DNA of 64,000 nucleotides, taken from the NCBI GenBank assembly GCA_012931725.1, contig WHSA01001427.1:62001-126000 (forward strand). The letters run 5' to 3'. The notes under the pieces are model-generated. The model was not told the DNA's origin, searched no databases, and saw only the letters and a list, made by a program, of their open reading frames with translations. A program made the translations under genes and the position numbers. Origin of the DNA: Litsea cubeba (lineage: Eukaryota; Streptophyta; Magnoliopsida; Laurales; Lauraceae). Shown one piece after another: positions 1-11,107 of this stretch (positions are counted from its first letter, which is position 1; each line of letters begins with the position of its first letter).

Positions 1-78
1 AGAAGGTGAAATAGAATTATTATGTCACTCAATTGTACCTTCTGTAAATTCATTTGGTCATTATTTTGTTTACGTCAG

Positions 79-3000
79 ATGATTCCAGTAGCTGCAAATG
101 ATGTTGCCTTTTCAATACATGCTGTTCTATTGACGGCAATAACCTTGTTCCAAGTTTTCATTTATGAAGTAAGTGAACTTTACCCTTATATTGGCACCTT
201 TTTTTTCCCTGTTGATGGTGATGTTGTTTTCTCAGGCAATAATTGAGCATCATGCCTTACCCACTTATCTTTATGTGTTCTATTCAGCGTGGAAGCCAGA
301 AGGTTTCGAAGACATGCACTGTCATCACTTTTGCTGTGTGGACTGTTGCTGTAGTTTGCGTTATCATTGCTTGGCCAAGCCATTCATGGCTTTGGCTCAT
401 CTCTGTCTTCAAGTAAGTTACATCTCTTTCTGAACACTGGTTTTGATCTTTGTATTTCAAATTGAGCTGAGCAAATGGAAATTACGGTTTGGTGGCCAAC
501 TGCACTCATCTTTCGTGGGATGGAAGCTGATTGCAACCTCAGCTAAGTATATGTCTACACTATGAGAAAATGACAGAAATGCCTATCTAATTTCATTATG
601 ACATATGCTGGCAATGATAATTGTCACAAATATCGTTCTTTGGAAATTATCATCTTGGGAAAATTTCAGGATATTTTCAAATTTTGCGGTTTTCTTGGGG
701 ATAAATAAAATTAATTAATAAATAGGTTCAAAATAAAAGTAAAACACTTTTAAAAAATGATTTCTATTTGTTTTTTCCCCAATTTTTTTATAAGAGCCTA
801 TGACCCACTAGAAGGGGCTCACAGTTGCAGCCTTGAGGTTGTGGCCTGTGGGCTCAAGTCATGTTACCAATAAAAAAAAAAATACTATCATGATTTTCTC
901 TTTGATACTTGGATACTTGTACATGCCCAATGTATACATAGGAGTGGTATGACATTTGTATTGGTACCCGATACTCTGCACCAATACCTCCAGGGTACAA
1001 GTTTAGTATAACCTATTTACCAAGTCCTTTATTTTATATAGTTGTTTTAATTTTTTTAACTTTTCATAGTAAAACATCAGACTGATGTTTCTACCAAAAA
1101 AAAAAAAAAAAACACTTCTCTTAGTAAAACAATATTAGAAAGGAATGTAAACAATGGTAGTTTCGTTAATTTGAAAGTGTTCTAAAGAAGAAATTAGGAC
1201 AGCCGTATCCATATCCTGCTCCTAGATTTCCAGAAGAGGAAAGTTTTATCCTTGATCTTTGTAACTGTCCATACCCATGTCAGTATCCAGGTATAATAGG
1301 ATTTCTCATGACTTCCAAGTTTTGGAATATTTAAAAAGTATCGTGATATTACTGGGTAATACCATTTTAGATAAGTATTGCAATATTATCAGGATATTTT
1401 CGAAATATCGCCGATGTACTGTTTCTGTTGCAATGATATGCGTATACATATTTATTCCTTTTTCAGTATAGAAATGGGTCATAGAGATCTTATCTTCATG
1501 CATTGGAAGTCATTTGTTGGACCTTAGTGGTATTTCCCCCTATACTATCATCTGATGGACTGAGTGGGGCATGTTCTGAGAGACGGAGTTCCTTCATCAT
1601 TGCTTGCATGACACAAACACAAGACAACTAGTATTGACAAGAGCCTGCAGAAAAGTTCAGATGTGCTCATTGTAGCACTGCAAGGTTGTGGTTCGAGTCA
1701 TGTAACCAATCAAAACAGAAAACTGACCAAATAGTATTCTTTAATACCACCGATGTGAAGCCTTATGACATGGAAGATAAAGTCTGAACCACATTAGATT
1801 TTCTTGGGGGCTTCATTTGTACAAATGCTTATCGTAGAAGGTTTTGTTTAAGGATTTTTCTATTTCTGTATCTTTGTTTAAAGGACATTGAACATCCTCT
1901 CCTCTTTAGTGGGAATTTAGTACTTATTACATGATTTACTATTTTCTGGTTTGAACTTTGAATCAGAATTTCCCTAAATCCTAGAAAATAGTCCTATTAT
2001 GGCAAGAACCTTTTTGTAGTGCTTTCTCTTAATACTGTTGAAGTTATTGAAAGTAGGTTTGAGTTACCCATGATATGGTTTCATCAGCTCGGTAGATATA
2101 TCATGATATCAAATTCCAACATTTTGTAATGCTTGCTCATTGCAGCTCCATACAAGTTTTCATGACAGCAATCAAATACATCCCTCAGGTTAGACTTACG
2201 TAACTTTCCCTTTAGTGTGGATTTTCGAGGTCATGTTTGAATTTCTACTTGAGAACACTTTTCTCACAGTTTCATGGATCATGGATCATGGATGCTCTAT
2301 ATCATTTGCATGATTTTCCTATTTATTTACATGTGATCAGTGAATAAATAAAAAAAGTACGGAAAATTATATTTTGTGTTTTTCAAAAATTAATTCTTAT
2401 ATATTTGTTCCACAATTTTATTTTATTTTTTTTTTAAGGGCAGTTCATAAGGGGTGAAACAGAGGACCATGATTCAAACAAGTTATCCATTTTTTCCAGT
2501 ACTTTACTGGTTCTTGGTGCTATTTCTGTGGTTGTGTATGCAGTTCGTACTTCTTTTTTTTTTATCCTTTTAAAAAAAAATCTGTGATCCCGCAAAATTC
2601 GAAGTTTGTACTCTTTGAAAAAAAACTCCATTGGCATACAAACTCGTGAAACAATATCAAATGAATGTATAAATTTACTGGTTTTTTGTGCTATGATGTG
2701 TGGTATTGTATTCGATTACTTTTTTTTTTTTTTTTGAATCAGTAGACCAGAAGTTCCAATACATCAAACTGATAAATCCACTGACCTATTAATTTGGTGA
2801 TACTTTGTGGTGGTCTTATTTAAAGCTTAAAACATGTTTATCTTAATTGTTATTTGCTGAAAACAATTATTGTTTTAAAGTGTGGAATTGGCTCAATCTG
2901 CTAGCGGTTTATTTCAGGCCTCAATTTATTCATGAGGAAAGGGTTAAAAAGGTGATGGAGTCTATCCCTAATTTAAGCCAGAAGACTCAGAGCCAACCAC

Positions 3001-5014
3001 TTAAAATTGCCTGGCATTTGTGTCAAAGTCACTTAAGAAAGTTTTAACAAGCTATGATGGCAAAACTGGTTAGTTTGAGTCAAATAGGATGAAGCACGTG
3101 AATTGAATAGAAGTGTTCGCTTTAAGCGAAATATAAGAGTGAACAAATGCTTTTCGGATTTTATGTTTGCTTACAAATCAGGTTAACTATTAAACTAACA
3201 ACATCCATGTTCTTACTCTTCACATAATAATGTACTTCTAATTAAGTAATTCCAAAATCTGATTATCATGATTATGGGCGATTGTTAGCAGTTCACTATT
3301 GCTTGTTAAGTATGCATTTTTTTGCTGCAGTGGGTGAGTGGTAAGGTTGTGTGGCTATTACCGACCTAAAGATTGATCCCTGGGCGTCCTTGTGAAAGGA
3401 AGATGCCAACACCAATGATCTATCAATGTGTTGGCTGTTAAGTGTGCCATCGGTTGCAATTTGCAAGGAATCAGTTTACCTTATGTAGATCTTCATGTTG
3501 GCCCTGTTGTGCTGGGGATATCATTGGCCCTTTTCAGTAAAATATACACTGAAACCACTGTGATGGCTACTTTGAGGTCTGTGTGGGCGCTGCTTGTTTA
3601 CATGTGTGGAGTATAAAGATAAGGTGGATGTCAAATAATGGAAAAAGTAATAATCAAGTATGTTAAAGTAAAAAGCACTTTTTTTCTCACAAACTTTATG
3701 ACACTACAGTTTATCACACTTTTTTGTAGTAAAAAAAAAGAAAGGCCAAGGAAGGAGTAAAAGGGAAAGTGGTGTCACAATCACTACACTTTTTTCATCC
3801 GAACAAGCTGAAATAAAATAGTGACATCATAACTTTACTTCTCCAGTCCACTTCTTTCATACAAACAGGCTAAAGTAAAAAACTTTACATCATGTGCCTA
3901 CTTTTACTCCATCTTTACTACTATTTTGCTAAACAAACAGGCCTAGGGTCTTTAGTGCAGGACTAGTTGTGAATATACTGATGTTATGAATATACCCTGC
4001 CCACTTCTGGTAGGCCATCATGAACTTTGCAAGGAAAAGCACAGAAGGATGGAGCATTGGCAATATATTACTTGATTTACTTGGAGGTTTGACAAACTTT
4101 GCACAAATGGGTGTGCAGTCTATCGACCAGGGTGTGTACTTCCTGCTCTTATCCCCAAAAGCTATAATCATTTTCATCTGATTCCATAATAGATTCTTAC
4201 TTTTTGACATTATGTTTGAACATGCTCTTTATTTGTTCAGGCACATTTGTAAATTTCTATGGCAACATTGGGAAGACCCTGCTTTCGTTGGTATGGAATG
4301 TCATTCCTTTCACTCTACAATTAATCTGGAAAATTTAAAAGTATAAGATAAAAAAATATGGAATTTGAAGGGTCTCATCCTTGAACATTGATTGATATGT
4401 GATTTATTTTCACCACTTGCTATTTTATACTGATATTTTACTTTTCTATCTGTTTAGTGGAAATTATGTTTGGCGTGCTAGTAGAGAAAAGTGTATGTAA
4501 ATTTGGGAGTAGCATGTGCTTTACCTAAAAGTATTTACACTAATGCTTGTCAAGTGGGGTCATTCTGTGTGTATATAGCTATATATAATATATATATAGT
4601 ATGTATATTTATACATGAGAGAGATGAAGCAGATATATTTTTACATGAGAGAGATGAAACAGACTTACAAATGTTGAAGGAGTAGCTTTTCTCTGAGCCA
4701 TATTTTCCATGGATACCAATTCAGTGTCTCACCATATACATCTAGTATTCACCTGTCCTAGATAGTTGTCCCCTTGAAAGAGTTACTTTATCAAATAGTT
4801 TTTATTTAATAAAAAATGTCAAATTTCCAGTTTCGTAACTTCTTGGGTCTGAGATGGGAGATCTTGTGCAGGAAGTGGTTTTTTTCGACCTTGTTTCATT
4901 TTCCAACATTATGCGCTATACCCTTCCAAGAAGATAAAGTACACAAAAGATGGTGCAGAAAAAGAGCCACTGATGAAGTCCTCTGGAGAATCCTCCCAAG
5001 TGGAAAGTGTTTAA
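79..5014 (+). CDS. Cystinosin homologue, copy 1 (exons 3-8; 5' end outside window; last exon frameshifted)
   Basis: Six exons are visible at 79-168, 288-412, 2146-2188, 4014-4131, 4241-4290 and 4872-5014. All are bounded by AG/GT and their phases join correctly (0, 2, 0, 1, 0). The translation carries cystinosin landmarks: IPVAANDVAFS, SWLWLISVFNSIQVF, KYIPQ (second PQ loop) followed by RKSTEGWSIGNILLDLLGG, then SIDQGTFVNFYGNIGKTLLSL. Cystinosins are seven-helix lysosomal/vacuolar cystine-proton symporters. Exons 1-2 must lie before base 1. In the last exon one T is missing from a TTTT run near 4894, relative to copy 2 (29410 region). The frame therefore shifts inside the last helix and stops at 4935-4937, instead of at the homologous TAA at 5012-5014. 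This predicts a damaged final helix and C-tail, so it is either a pseudogene or an assembly error. Exons 3-7 are clearly diverged from copy 2, whereas the last exon is nearly identical. Confidence 0.8.
413..2145 (+). other. Intron of cystinosin copy 1 with SINE-like remnants
   Basis: This is an AT-rich intron between the SWLWLISVF exon and the 43-nt SIQVF exon. Two spots (about 815-880 and 1660-1730) share the pattern 'aggttgtgg ... tcaagtcatgt(t/a)acc' followed by an A-rich stretch. The second contains ggttcgagtc, which resembles a tRNA B box, so these may be decayed tRNA-derived SINEs. Poly-A runs occur at 1096-1113. No exon is recognisable. Confidence 0.4.
2189..4013 (+). other. Intron of cystinosin copy 1
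   Basis: AT-rich intron with several T-runs and A-runs. A short segment near 3325-3410 (gtgagtggtaagg ... gattgatccc) resembles the A and B boxes of a decayed tRNA-type SINE. No coding potential is seen. Confidence 0.4.
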
Positions 5015-7275
5015 GGCCTGCACAATGTTGTTTGTGTACCATGGTGAGATTCTCAATGTCATTTATTTTGTTTGGCGCTTTCATTCAAAAATGGCATTTT
5101 TTATATTACTGTGATTCTGTGAAAGATGGTTGTTCCAGTGCATGTTGAGTGCCATATAGAAAATGATAAACACAACTTTAACTCATAAAAGATGAAAACT
5201 TTTCATTTGATAGAGAACAACTAATTGATATAGCCCATCTCATGGGATAGCACTACAATCAGAAACTGCTTGTGGCTGATCTTAGTGGACTGTGGCTCTA
5301 AATATGTTTTGTCCATCTCCTTTTGTGTGTCATGAATCAGATGGGAATAAACATAAAAACTGGTGTGATTGTCAGGCTATAGCTCATACATGAAGTGGTC
5401 AACATGTTGGATGGAGTAATTTGTTACAAATGCACACTGATAAGTGGTGTGTTGTAGATTTGATAAAATTTTTCTTGGGGCTCATTTGTTTATCCTGTGT
5501 TGAGTTACTAGGATTTCTGAATTATGCCTTTCCATCAAAGGCCCAAAGGAAAGGGATTAAAGGTGATCAACAAAGGGCCATCAAACTGGTTCCCTTTGAT
5601 AGGAATGGTTTGCCCAAAGGGAAAGGATTAAAGGTGATCCACAAGGGGCAATCAAACTGTCCCCTTTGATAGGAATGGTTACAAACCCACCACCGTAGTA
5701 AATTATCCAATCTTAAATAATTCTTCGATAAAATACCATTTTCCATGAAGCCATAAGAATTCAATAAGAACTTGGCAAATGGACCCTAGATGTTACTTGG
5801 AATATAGTGACTCCTGAAACATTCCAAATTTAGCTTTCTCTAATCATTTTTTTAAAATTTTCTTGCAGGATATATGGTTATCATGTATGACCACACTCTG
5901 CAATTGAATGATGCAATCAAAGATACTGTATATAATTGGGCATTGGTATTTATAGAAATGGAAGTGTTTGAAATTATTTAGTGTTGCTATGGTTTATGGT
6001 GTTCCGCCTTTTGCGGCACATGGATGCACTTTGTCAGGTCTGTTGTAATAGGGTTTTACCTTTTGGATGTTAACCATGGAGGCAATTATCCTTGTATCCC
6101 TTTGTAGGGAATGTTAAGATGTTCATTTATGTTGTTGGTTTGTACGTGGGCTTGGACCGCTCACTGCAGGAATTAGGAACCGCCGCATGATAGGTGAAGG
6201 GGAAATAGAAGGCTTCAAGTTTTCATTGTATTTACTGCCTCTCAAGAATCAGTTCCAATGTGACGAAGTATGTTGATGGTATTCAAATGGTGAAAATATC
6301 ATTTTGGGCCTTGTGAGGTCCAACCGTTGGAGCATGCAAATCATGGAATTAGGGAGAATGGAAATGCCTTATTACAAATTATGCAGATTGGAGTTATCCA
6401 AAAGACTGATCGGGTAATCATTACCATTGATCTATGGTGTATGGTCCAGTCCAGCAAGTCCATAGAATAAAGGCAAATGTTCAGGTAATTAGCTTTTTAG
6501 CTTTGAACTATAACTGATTTCTGCTTTTAGAATTGCACATAATGCAAGTATTGCTCCTGAGGTACTATGACAATCAGATAGGTGTGAAGGGAACCATTTT
6601 TGCTTGAAGGTGGATTCTAGGATAACCTTGTAATCTTATGATGAAGGTAACATGTTAGAGATTTCTCTGGTCATGGGTTCAAAATTTCAGATGCTTTCTA
6701 ATAGGATGATGAAGATAACTTGTCTGAGAGATTTCTCTGGTCATGGTTCCAAATGCATGCTATTATAGAAGGATTGGTGAATATTGGCATGTTTTTGGAT
6801 GCATCTCTGAGTGCAAGATGGAGGTGGTCTTACCTTTTTGAATTAGCTTAGGCCAAATATCACTACGATTGGAGTCATGTACACCATTAAATCTAATGGG
6901 CCAGGTTTTGCTATGCCTGATGGCCTTAAATAAAGCTTAGGCTTGGCCCTTTTATGATATGGGCTTGACTTTTAGGCTCAACAGTAGTCATGGTCCATGG
7001 GCCTGAAAACTTGTCTAAGATGGCTCGTAGTCGTCTGGACCAAAATGCTGGACAGGCCAGCTCAGTTTGAGAACCCTAGGGTTAACTGTTTTGAAGTAGC
7101 CAAGGCAGAAGCATATACCTCTTGTTCTGCTTAACTGTAAAAAAAACCTGCTAAAGTAGGTAATTGCTTTAAAAAAAAGCAAAAATCAAAATTTTTTTGT
7201 TGAAATGTTTTGAGGAATTCTTTTGTGCAGGGGCAGAATCAGGAAATTCTCCCTGTGGGGCCACCATATAAATAA
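5015..7275 (+). other. Spacer 1, proximal part (paralogous to 29532-31147 plus 37987-38878)
   Basis: No gene is recognised. The sequence is nearly identical, apart from insertions, to the region after cystinosin copy 2. Short open frames such as the one ending in ...VFEII near 5980 are conserved in both copies only because the duplication is recent. A two-unit tandem repeat lies at 5541-5681. Confidence 0.7.
5541..5681. repeat. Tandem repeat, two 70-71 bp units
   Basis: Units 5541-5611 and 5612-5681 both run from gcccaaagg to gataggaatggtt with a few substitutions. The same pair is at 30309-30449 in the paralogous spacer, so the repeat predates the duplication. Confidence 0.75.
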
Positions 7276-7425
7276 GGTTTTTTGACATAATGCCCTTTAA
7301 ACTATTTTGAGTTTTTCAATTTAGACCCTAAACTTTTAAATTTATCAATTTACCCCTTATATCAATCAATTTTGTATTAAATTGGCCCCTCCGTCTAATA
7401 GCCGTTTAAATCAGAAACGGAGAGT
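7276..7425 (+). repeat. Left terminal inverted repeat of the Pack-MULE
   Basis: Starts GGTTTTTTGACATAATGCCC and pairs in inverse orientation with 8977-9129. Both arms share the landmarks (in complement) cctccgtctaatagccgtt, tcaattttgtatt and the polypyrimidine terminus. The inner limit is approximate. Confidence 0.75.
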
Positions 7426-7468
7426 CAAATGTCATTCAAAACTTATAACGGGAGACTAGACATCCCGT

Positions 7469-8075
7469 TTATAGTAACTTGAGAGTGTCCAAAAGCTCTA
7501 GGGACTGAACGGCCCGGATCTTGTTCTCTTTCACAGAACAGAGCCAAAACAGAGCCGTAGATGGTTCCTTCTTCCCTCGAGTCCCGCTGTTCTCCAACAG
7601 ATCCACCAGCGGCTGAATCGCTCCTGACCGTCCGATTGCGAGCTTGTTCTCCTCCACCTGCGAGAGGCGGAGCAGCGCGCAGGTGGCGTTTTCCTTCGAC
7701 GTCGGATTCCCGGCCTAGTGCGCCCTGATTAACGGCTTTATCATGCCGGATCCGACAATCAAGTCCTCGTTCTCCTCGCAGAGGGAGAGGTTTAGAATCG
7801 TCGTGACACCGAGCTCCTGGAGCTAGGGATCGGCAGATTGGACGAGCGAGATGAATGGCTTCACGGGGCCAGCGCGGGCGATCTTGAGGCGGTTCTCCTC
7901 CTTGTTCTTGGCGAGGAGACGAATTTGCATCACGGCCTGGCGCTGCAAGTCAATGGAGGATGACTCGAGATCGGAGACGAGCTGGCGAATGAAATCGTCG
8001 GAGTTCTCCGAAGCGCAGGCGAGTAGCCGGAGGCGGTTTTGGGAGGAGGTGGTGGAGAACTCACTGATTTCTTAG
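7469..8075 (-). pseudogene. Captured ARM-repeat fragment of a U-box (PUB-type) E3 ligase gene
   Basis: On the minus strand the translation reads as consecutive armadillo repeats: LQRQAVMQIRLLAKNKEENR, a block ending LNLSLCEENEDLI, then CALLRLSQVEENKLAIGRSG, AIQPLVDLLENSGTRGKKEP and CSVKENKIRAVQ. This spacing and wording is typical of the ARM region of plant U-box proteins (PUB family), which bind E2 enzymes and substrates for ubiquitination. No U box is present. In-frame stops occur (a TAG before AGNPTSKENA near 7715 and another near 7825) and homology ends after RAVQ. It is a broken fragment inside a Pack-MULE, not a gene. Confidence 0.75.
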
Positions 8076-8095
8076 ATGAGAAATCCGCTTACCTG

Positions 8096-8943
8096 ACCCA
8101 GTTCGCCGAAGACGCCAACGCATTCTTCCTACTGGATTCCTCCACATTCTGTCTCCGCATCAGTTCCTGAACAATGGGGGAGTGGCCCACGCACATCTCG
8201 AATTCCTCTCGGGTGAGCTGACGGCCGGTCCCAACCTCCCTGAGTTTGTTCCACACATGCCATCCTCCCCAAACTCATTGACGACGAACTCTTTGCCATT
8301 GTCGAGATTCTTGATCGTGCACAACCGACCCTGACTAGGGTTGTCGGCAAAGACCAAAGTAGTGCCATCCAAATTGTCATCCGCCATCGTGGGAACAAGA
8401 GGAGAATTCATGGAGTCTGGTTTGATCTCTTCGGCCGCGGCCCCCCTCCTAGAGAATTTCCCAATTGGGGGCTTATTATTGGTGGCCAACAATCCATTGT
8501 TGGTTGAATGTTTCGAGAGCAAAGGGGTGTGTGCAGTGTTATTTACATGAGGATTAATTGCAATGTCCGATTGACATGCTGATTGAATTGAATGAATTTG
8601 AGGAGGGAATGAAGAAGAATTACAGTGGTTTTTGGCTGATTATGATCTTGAATCATCGGCCGCGCTGTCGACTGCCGAATGATGATACACTACTACAAGT
8701 GTGGCCATTTGCCTGTAGCAAATGCTGATGGTCGTCGCATGAGGAGATCGATATCTTCATCTCTCCTTCTCTGCTAATGCTGTTGTCAGGTTTTACCCTG
8801 GAGAGGGTTTTGTCGCCGCTAAGGCCCATCTGGCACAGGAGCCGGATCCGTCGCTCCTCCACCGATGCGGGCTCTGTGATCCAGACGTGGTACATAGAGA
8901 CAGCCATGGAGGGAATTGCGTTCGCTGTCGACGATGAAGTCAA
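8096..8943 (-). pseudogene. Captured fragment of a WD40 (WDR44-like) plant gene, N-terminal region
   Basis: Two minus-strand pieces lie in N-to-C order. 8653-8943 contains YHVWITEPASVEERRIRLL followed by CQMGLSGDKTLSRVKP. 8096-8522 contains CTIKNLDNGKEFVVNEFGED and, after a small frame change near 8258, GTGRQLTREEFEMCVGHSPI and VQELMRRQNVEESSRKNA. I recall this wording from the N-terminal region of plant WD40 proteins related to WDR44, but that identification is from memory. The last piece is followed by GTAAGC, a splice donor, so genomic (intron-containing) DNA was captured. No WD repeats are present. Confidence 0.55.
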
Positions 8944-8976
8944 CGTTTGATAAGGCCCGTTAATATTTGATGCCGT

Positions 8977-9129
8977 CGTGAATCCCGTTTATGATTTGAA
9001 CGGCTAATAGACGGAGGGGGCAACTAAATACAAAATCAATTGATATAAGGGCTAAATTGATAAATTTCATAATTTAGGGTCTAAATTGAAAAACTTAAAA
9101 AACTACAAGGGGCATTATGTCAAAAAACC
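8977..9129 (-). repeat. Right terminal inverted repeat of the Pack-MULE
   Basis: Inverse-complement partner of 7276-7425, ending GGGCATTATGTCAAAAAACC and followed at once by the second TATAAATAA target copy. Confidence 0.75.
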
Positions 9130-10335
9130 TATAAATAAATATTCTTGAGGGGTTCATATATAAAAAAACTTAAAGATTTTATAACATTTGGGTGTTTTTC
9201 CAGAATTTTTGGAAGGCCAGCATTAAAAGACTGAAAATGTATATAATAGTAGGGGGTTCTGAAATTTTTGGGAGGCATGCCCCCCCCCCCTCAACCACTA
9301 CCTAGGTCTGCCATTTCTTTAGTGGCAACATTTTTTTTAAAATATTGGCTGATACTATTTTAGTATTTCAATAAACTAATTTAGGAGAAATATTCACCCA
9401 CAAGCATACTGCATATGGCTTATATGCAATTTAGCTCGTGGGGCTTAGATGCAAGTTTACCAATATGAAGAGGGCAGATTCAAAGGTCTTGTCATAGACA
9501 AGGGTACCAATGTGAAGAGGGCAGATTGAAAGGTCTTGTCATAGACAAGGGGGATCCAAAAAAATCGGCCCACCCCTTAATTTAATAGCCTCAAATTAAT
9601 TTAACAGCCTTAAACTTTAATGGCATCTTGACCATAGATATTTTTGAGATTCAATTCAATAGTGAGTGTATAATTGGGTCCGATGACAAGTCATGGGATG
9701 GAACGACTATTAAAGGTTCTACACTCGTGAAATGTGAGCCCAAGTGGGCCCCACAGTGCTGGGTTGCAACATGCCACTAAAAAAAGAGCTTTAGAGATAT
9801 CCAATAGGCCAATATGAGCTATTATGTTTTCGCTTTACTTGAAAATAAAACCACATTGATATGGCTGATACAGCGGTTGGAATTGGCCATGTCTAGTATA
9901 GACAAAATCCCAACCGGTTTAGTCCCACTTAAAAAGCTATAACCCACGGCAGAGAGCTGGATAAAGAGGGTTTTGCAGTCCTATGGCTAAAAAATTATAG
10001 AGAGCTGCTAAATCCACACTGTTCTCTTTCCCCACACTGCACTTTTCTATGACCAATATACCCCAGTATTAAATTACCTAAAAGGATATCTATCAAAAGT
10101 CTCTTCCTCCCCAGTTTCCTTCTACACTCACCCACCTCCTCCCAGCCACCACCGCCCCCTCTGATAGCACGACCGAAGGGGGAAAGGGAGAGCGGGCGGC
10201 GACGAGTGATGATCATAGAAATACATTGACAAGGGGTACGTTAGATTAAAAATCAGACGCAACAATAATTGACAATTCAATTCAAAAAAAAAAAAGACAA
10301 ATCTGTAGTTCAAACAGAGAAAAAATAGTCAGTTC
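9130..10335 (+). other. Spacer 1, middle part
   Basis: No gene seen. It aligns with 41871-42557 plus 50488-50849 plus 51712 to about 51930 of spacer 2. It contains an old repeat tail ending near a C-run (about 9282-9291) and a purine-rich stretch (about 10168-10215). The last five bases, agttc (10331-10335), are the target duplication of the gypsy element. Confidence 0.65.
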
Positions 10336-10849
10336 TGATGATGCCAAAATGAGATTCGGACAACACCGGTCGAGTAATGGATAATTAATGCAATAATAAA
10401 AGAAGAGAGAGATTATAGTGGTTCGGTCAATATGACCTACGTCCATTTTAGAAAGGTAGTTTTGTATTGAGAGTCCCAAAGGATTACAATGTAAGAGGTC
10501 GTGTAGAAGATATAATTTTTCTCCCTCCCCAAGTGACGATGGGGTCTTCTATTTATAACCCTCCCCTAACAGATGGGGAGGACCTTCCGCCAACGTTCAC
10601 AAGGAGCCTTGAACTGCCCCCGATAGACGAGGCAGTTAATATCCTCAGTTGGACTCGGAGAGAGCAGGTTGAGGGTGACTTTTTCCGCAGCGAAGTGTTA
10701 ACCTTGACGTGGCCAAAGTATGTGGATCTGGACCCGGACCCGAACGGATCAATCGGACCTCCACAGATTTGGACCCTAGCTCATTTCTGATTGGGTTATT
10801 CTGACCTGACTCATCCTCACTTGTTGGGTCATTTGGGCCTGACTCATCA
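10336..10849 (-). repeat. 3' LTR of the Tat-like element
   Basis: Direct repeat of 19824-20336, with the same termini and the same minus-strand TATA box at 10549-10557. Confidence 0.9.
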
Positions 10850-10861
10850 TTTGCCCCTCAA
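10850..10861 (-). promoter_or_regulatory. Polypurine tract
   Basis: TTGAGGGGCAAA on the minus strand abuts the 3' LTR, where plus-strand DNA priming occurs in LTR elements. Confidence 0.65.
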
Positions 10862-11029
10862 TGCCCCGTGCACAAATAATTTTTGAAAGGGGGGCATTTG
10901 GTAGATTCAGGTCTCTTCTCCCTCCAAAATCTTTTTCCTCTTTTCTGGTTTTAATCCTGTCAGTTTCTGTGGATATGTATCTGGGAGAGTCCTCATGGCT
11001 TGGACTACTCTCTTTTTGAAAACCCAGGC

Positions 11030-11037
11030 TATAAAAA
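11030..11037 (+). promoter_or_regulatory. TATA box of the antisense gene
   Basis: TATAAAAA on the plus strand is about 70 bp upstream of the ATG at 11108, followed by a pyrimidine-rich leader with aaaccctag. This is a plausible core promoter pointing opposite to the retrotransposon. Confidence 0.55.
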
Positions 11038-11107
11038 CCACCTCTTGCTTCTTCTTAAACCCTAGAGCATAACTCTTCCCAAAGAGAAAGAAAAGGTAGC
11101 CTCTGCA

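Larger units (their letters stand above)
7276..9129 (-). mobile_element. Pack-MULE-like element (Mutator-type) carrying gene fragments
   Basis: The 1.85 kb insertion begins GGTTTTTTGACATAATGCCC and ends with the inverse complement GGGCATTATGTCAAAAAACC. The inverted similarity extends about 150 bp on each side (7276 to about 7425, and about 8977 to 9129). It is flanked by a perfect 9-bp duplication TATAAATAA (7267-7275 and 9130-9138). The paralogous spacer has a single uninterrupted copy of that target (41870-41878), which directly proves insertion. Long TIRs plus a 9-bp target duplication are the hallmarks of Mutator-like elements. No transposase is present. The GC-rich interior holds host gene fragments on the minus strand, which makes this a Pack-MULE. 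Confidence 0.85.

Noticed and set aside
5839..5981. Candidate terminal cystinosin exon reading MVIMYDHTLQLND (also near 30660)
   Set aside because: The real last exon is at 4872 and 29388, in phase with exon 7 and matching the family C-terminus. This later frame has the wrong phase and lies after the stop.
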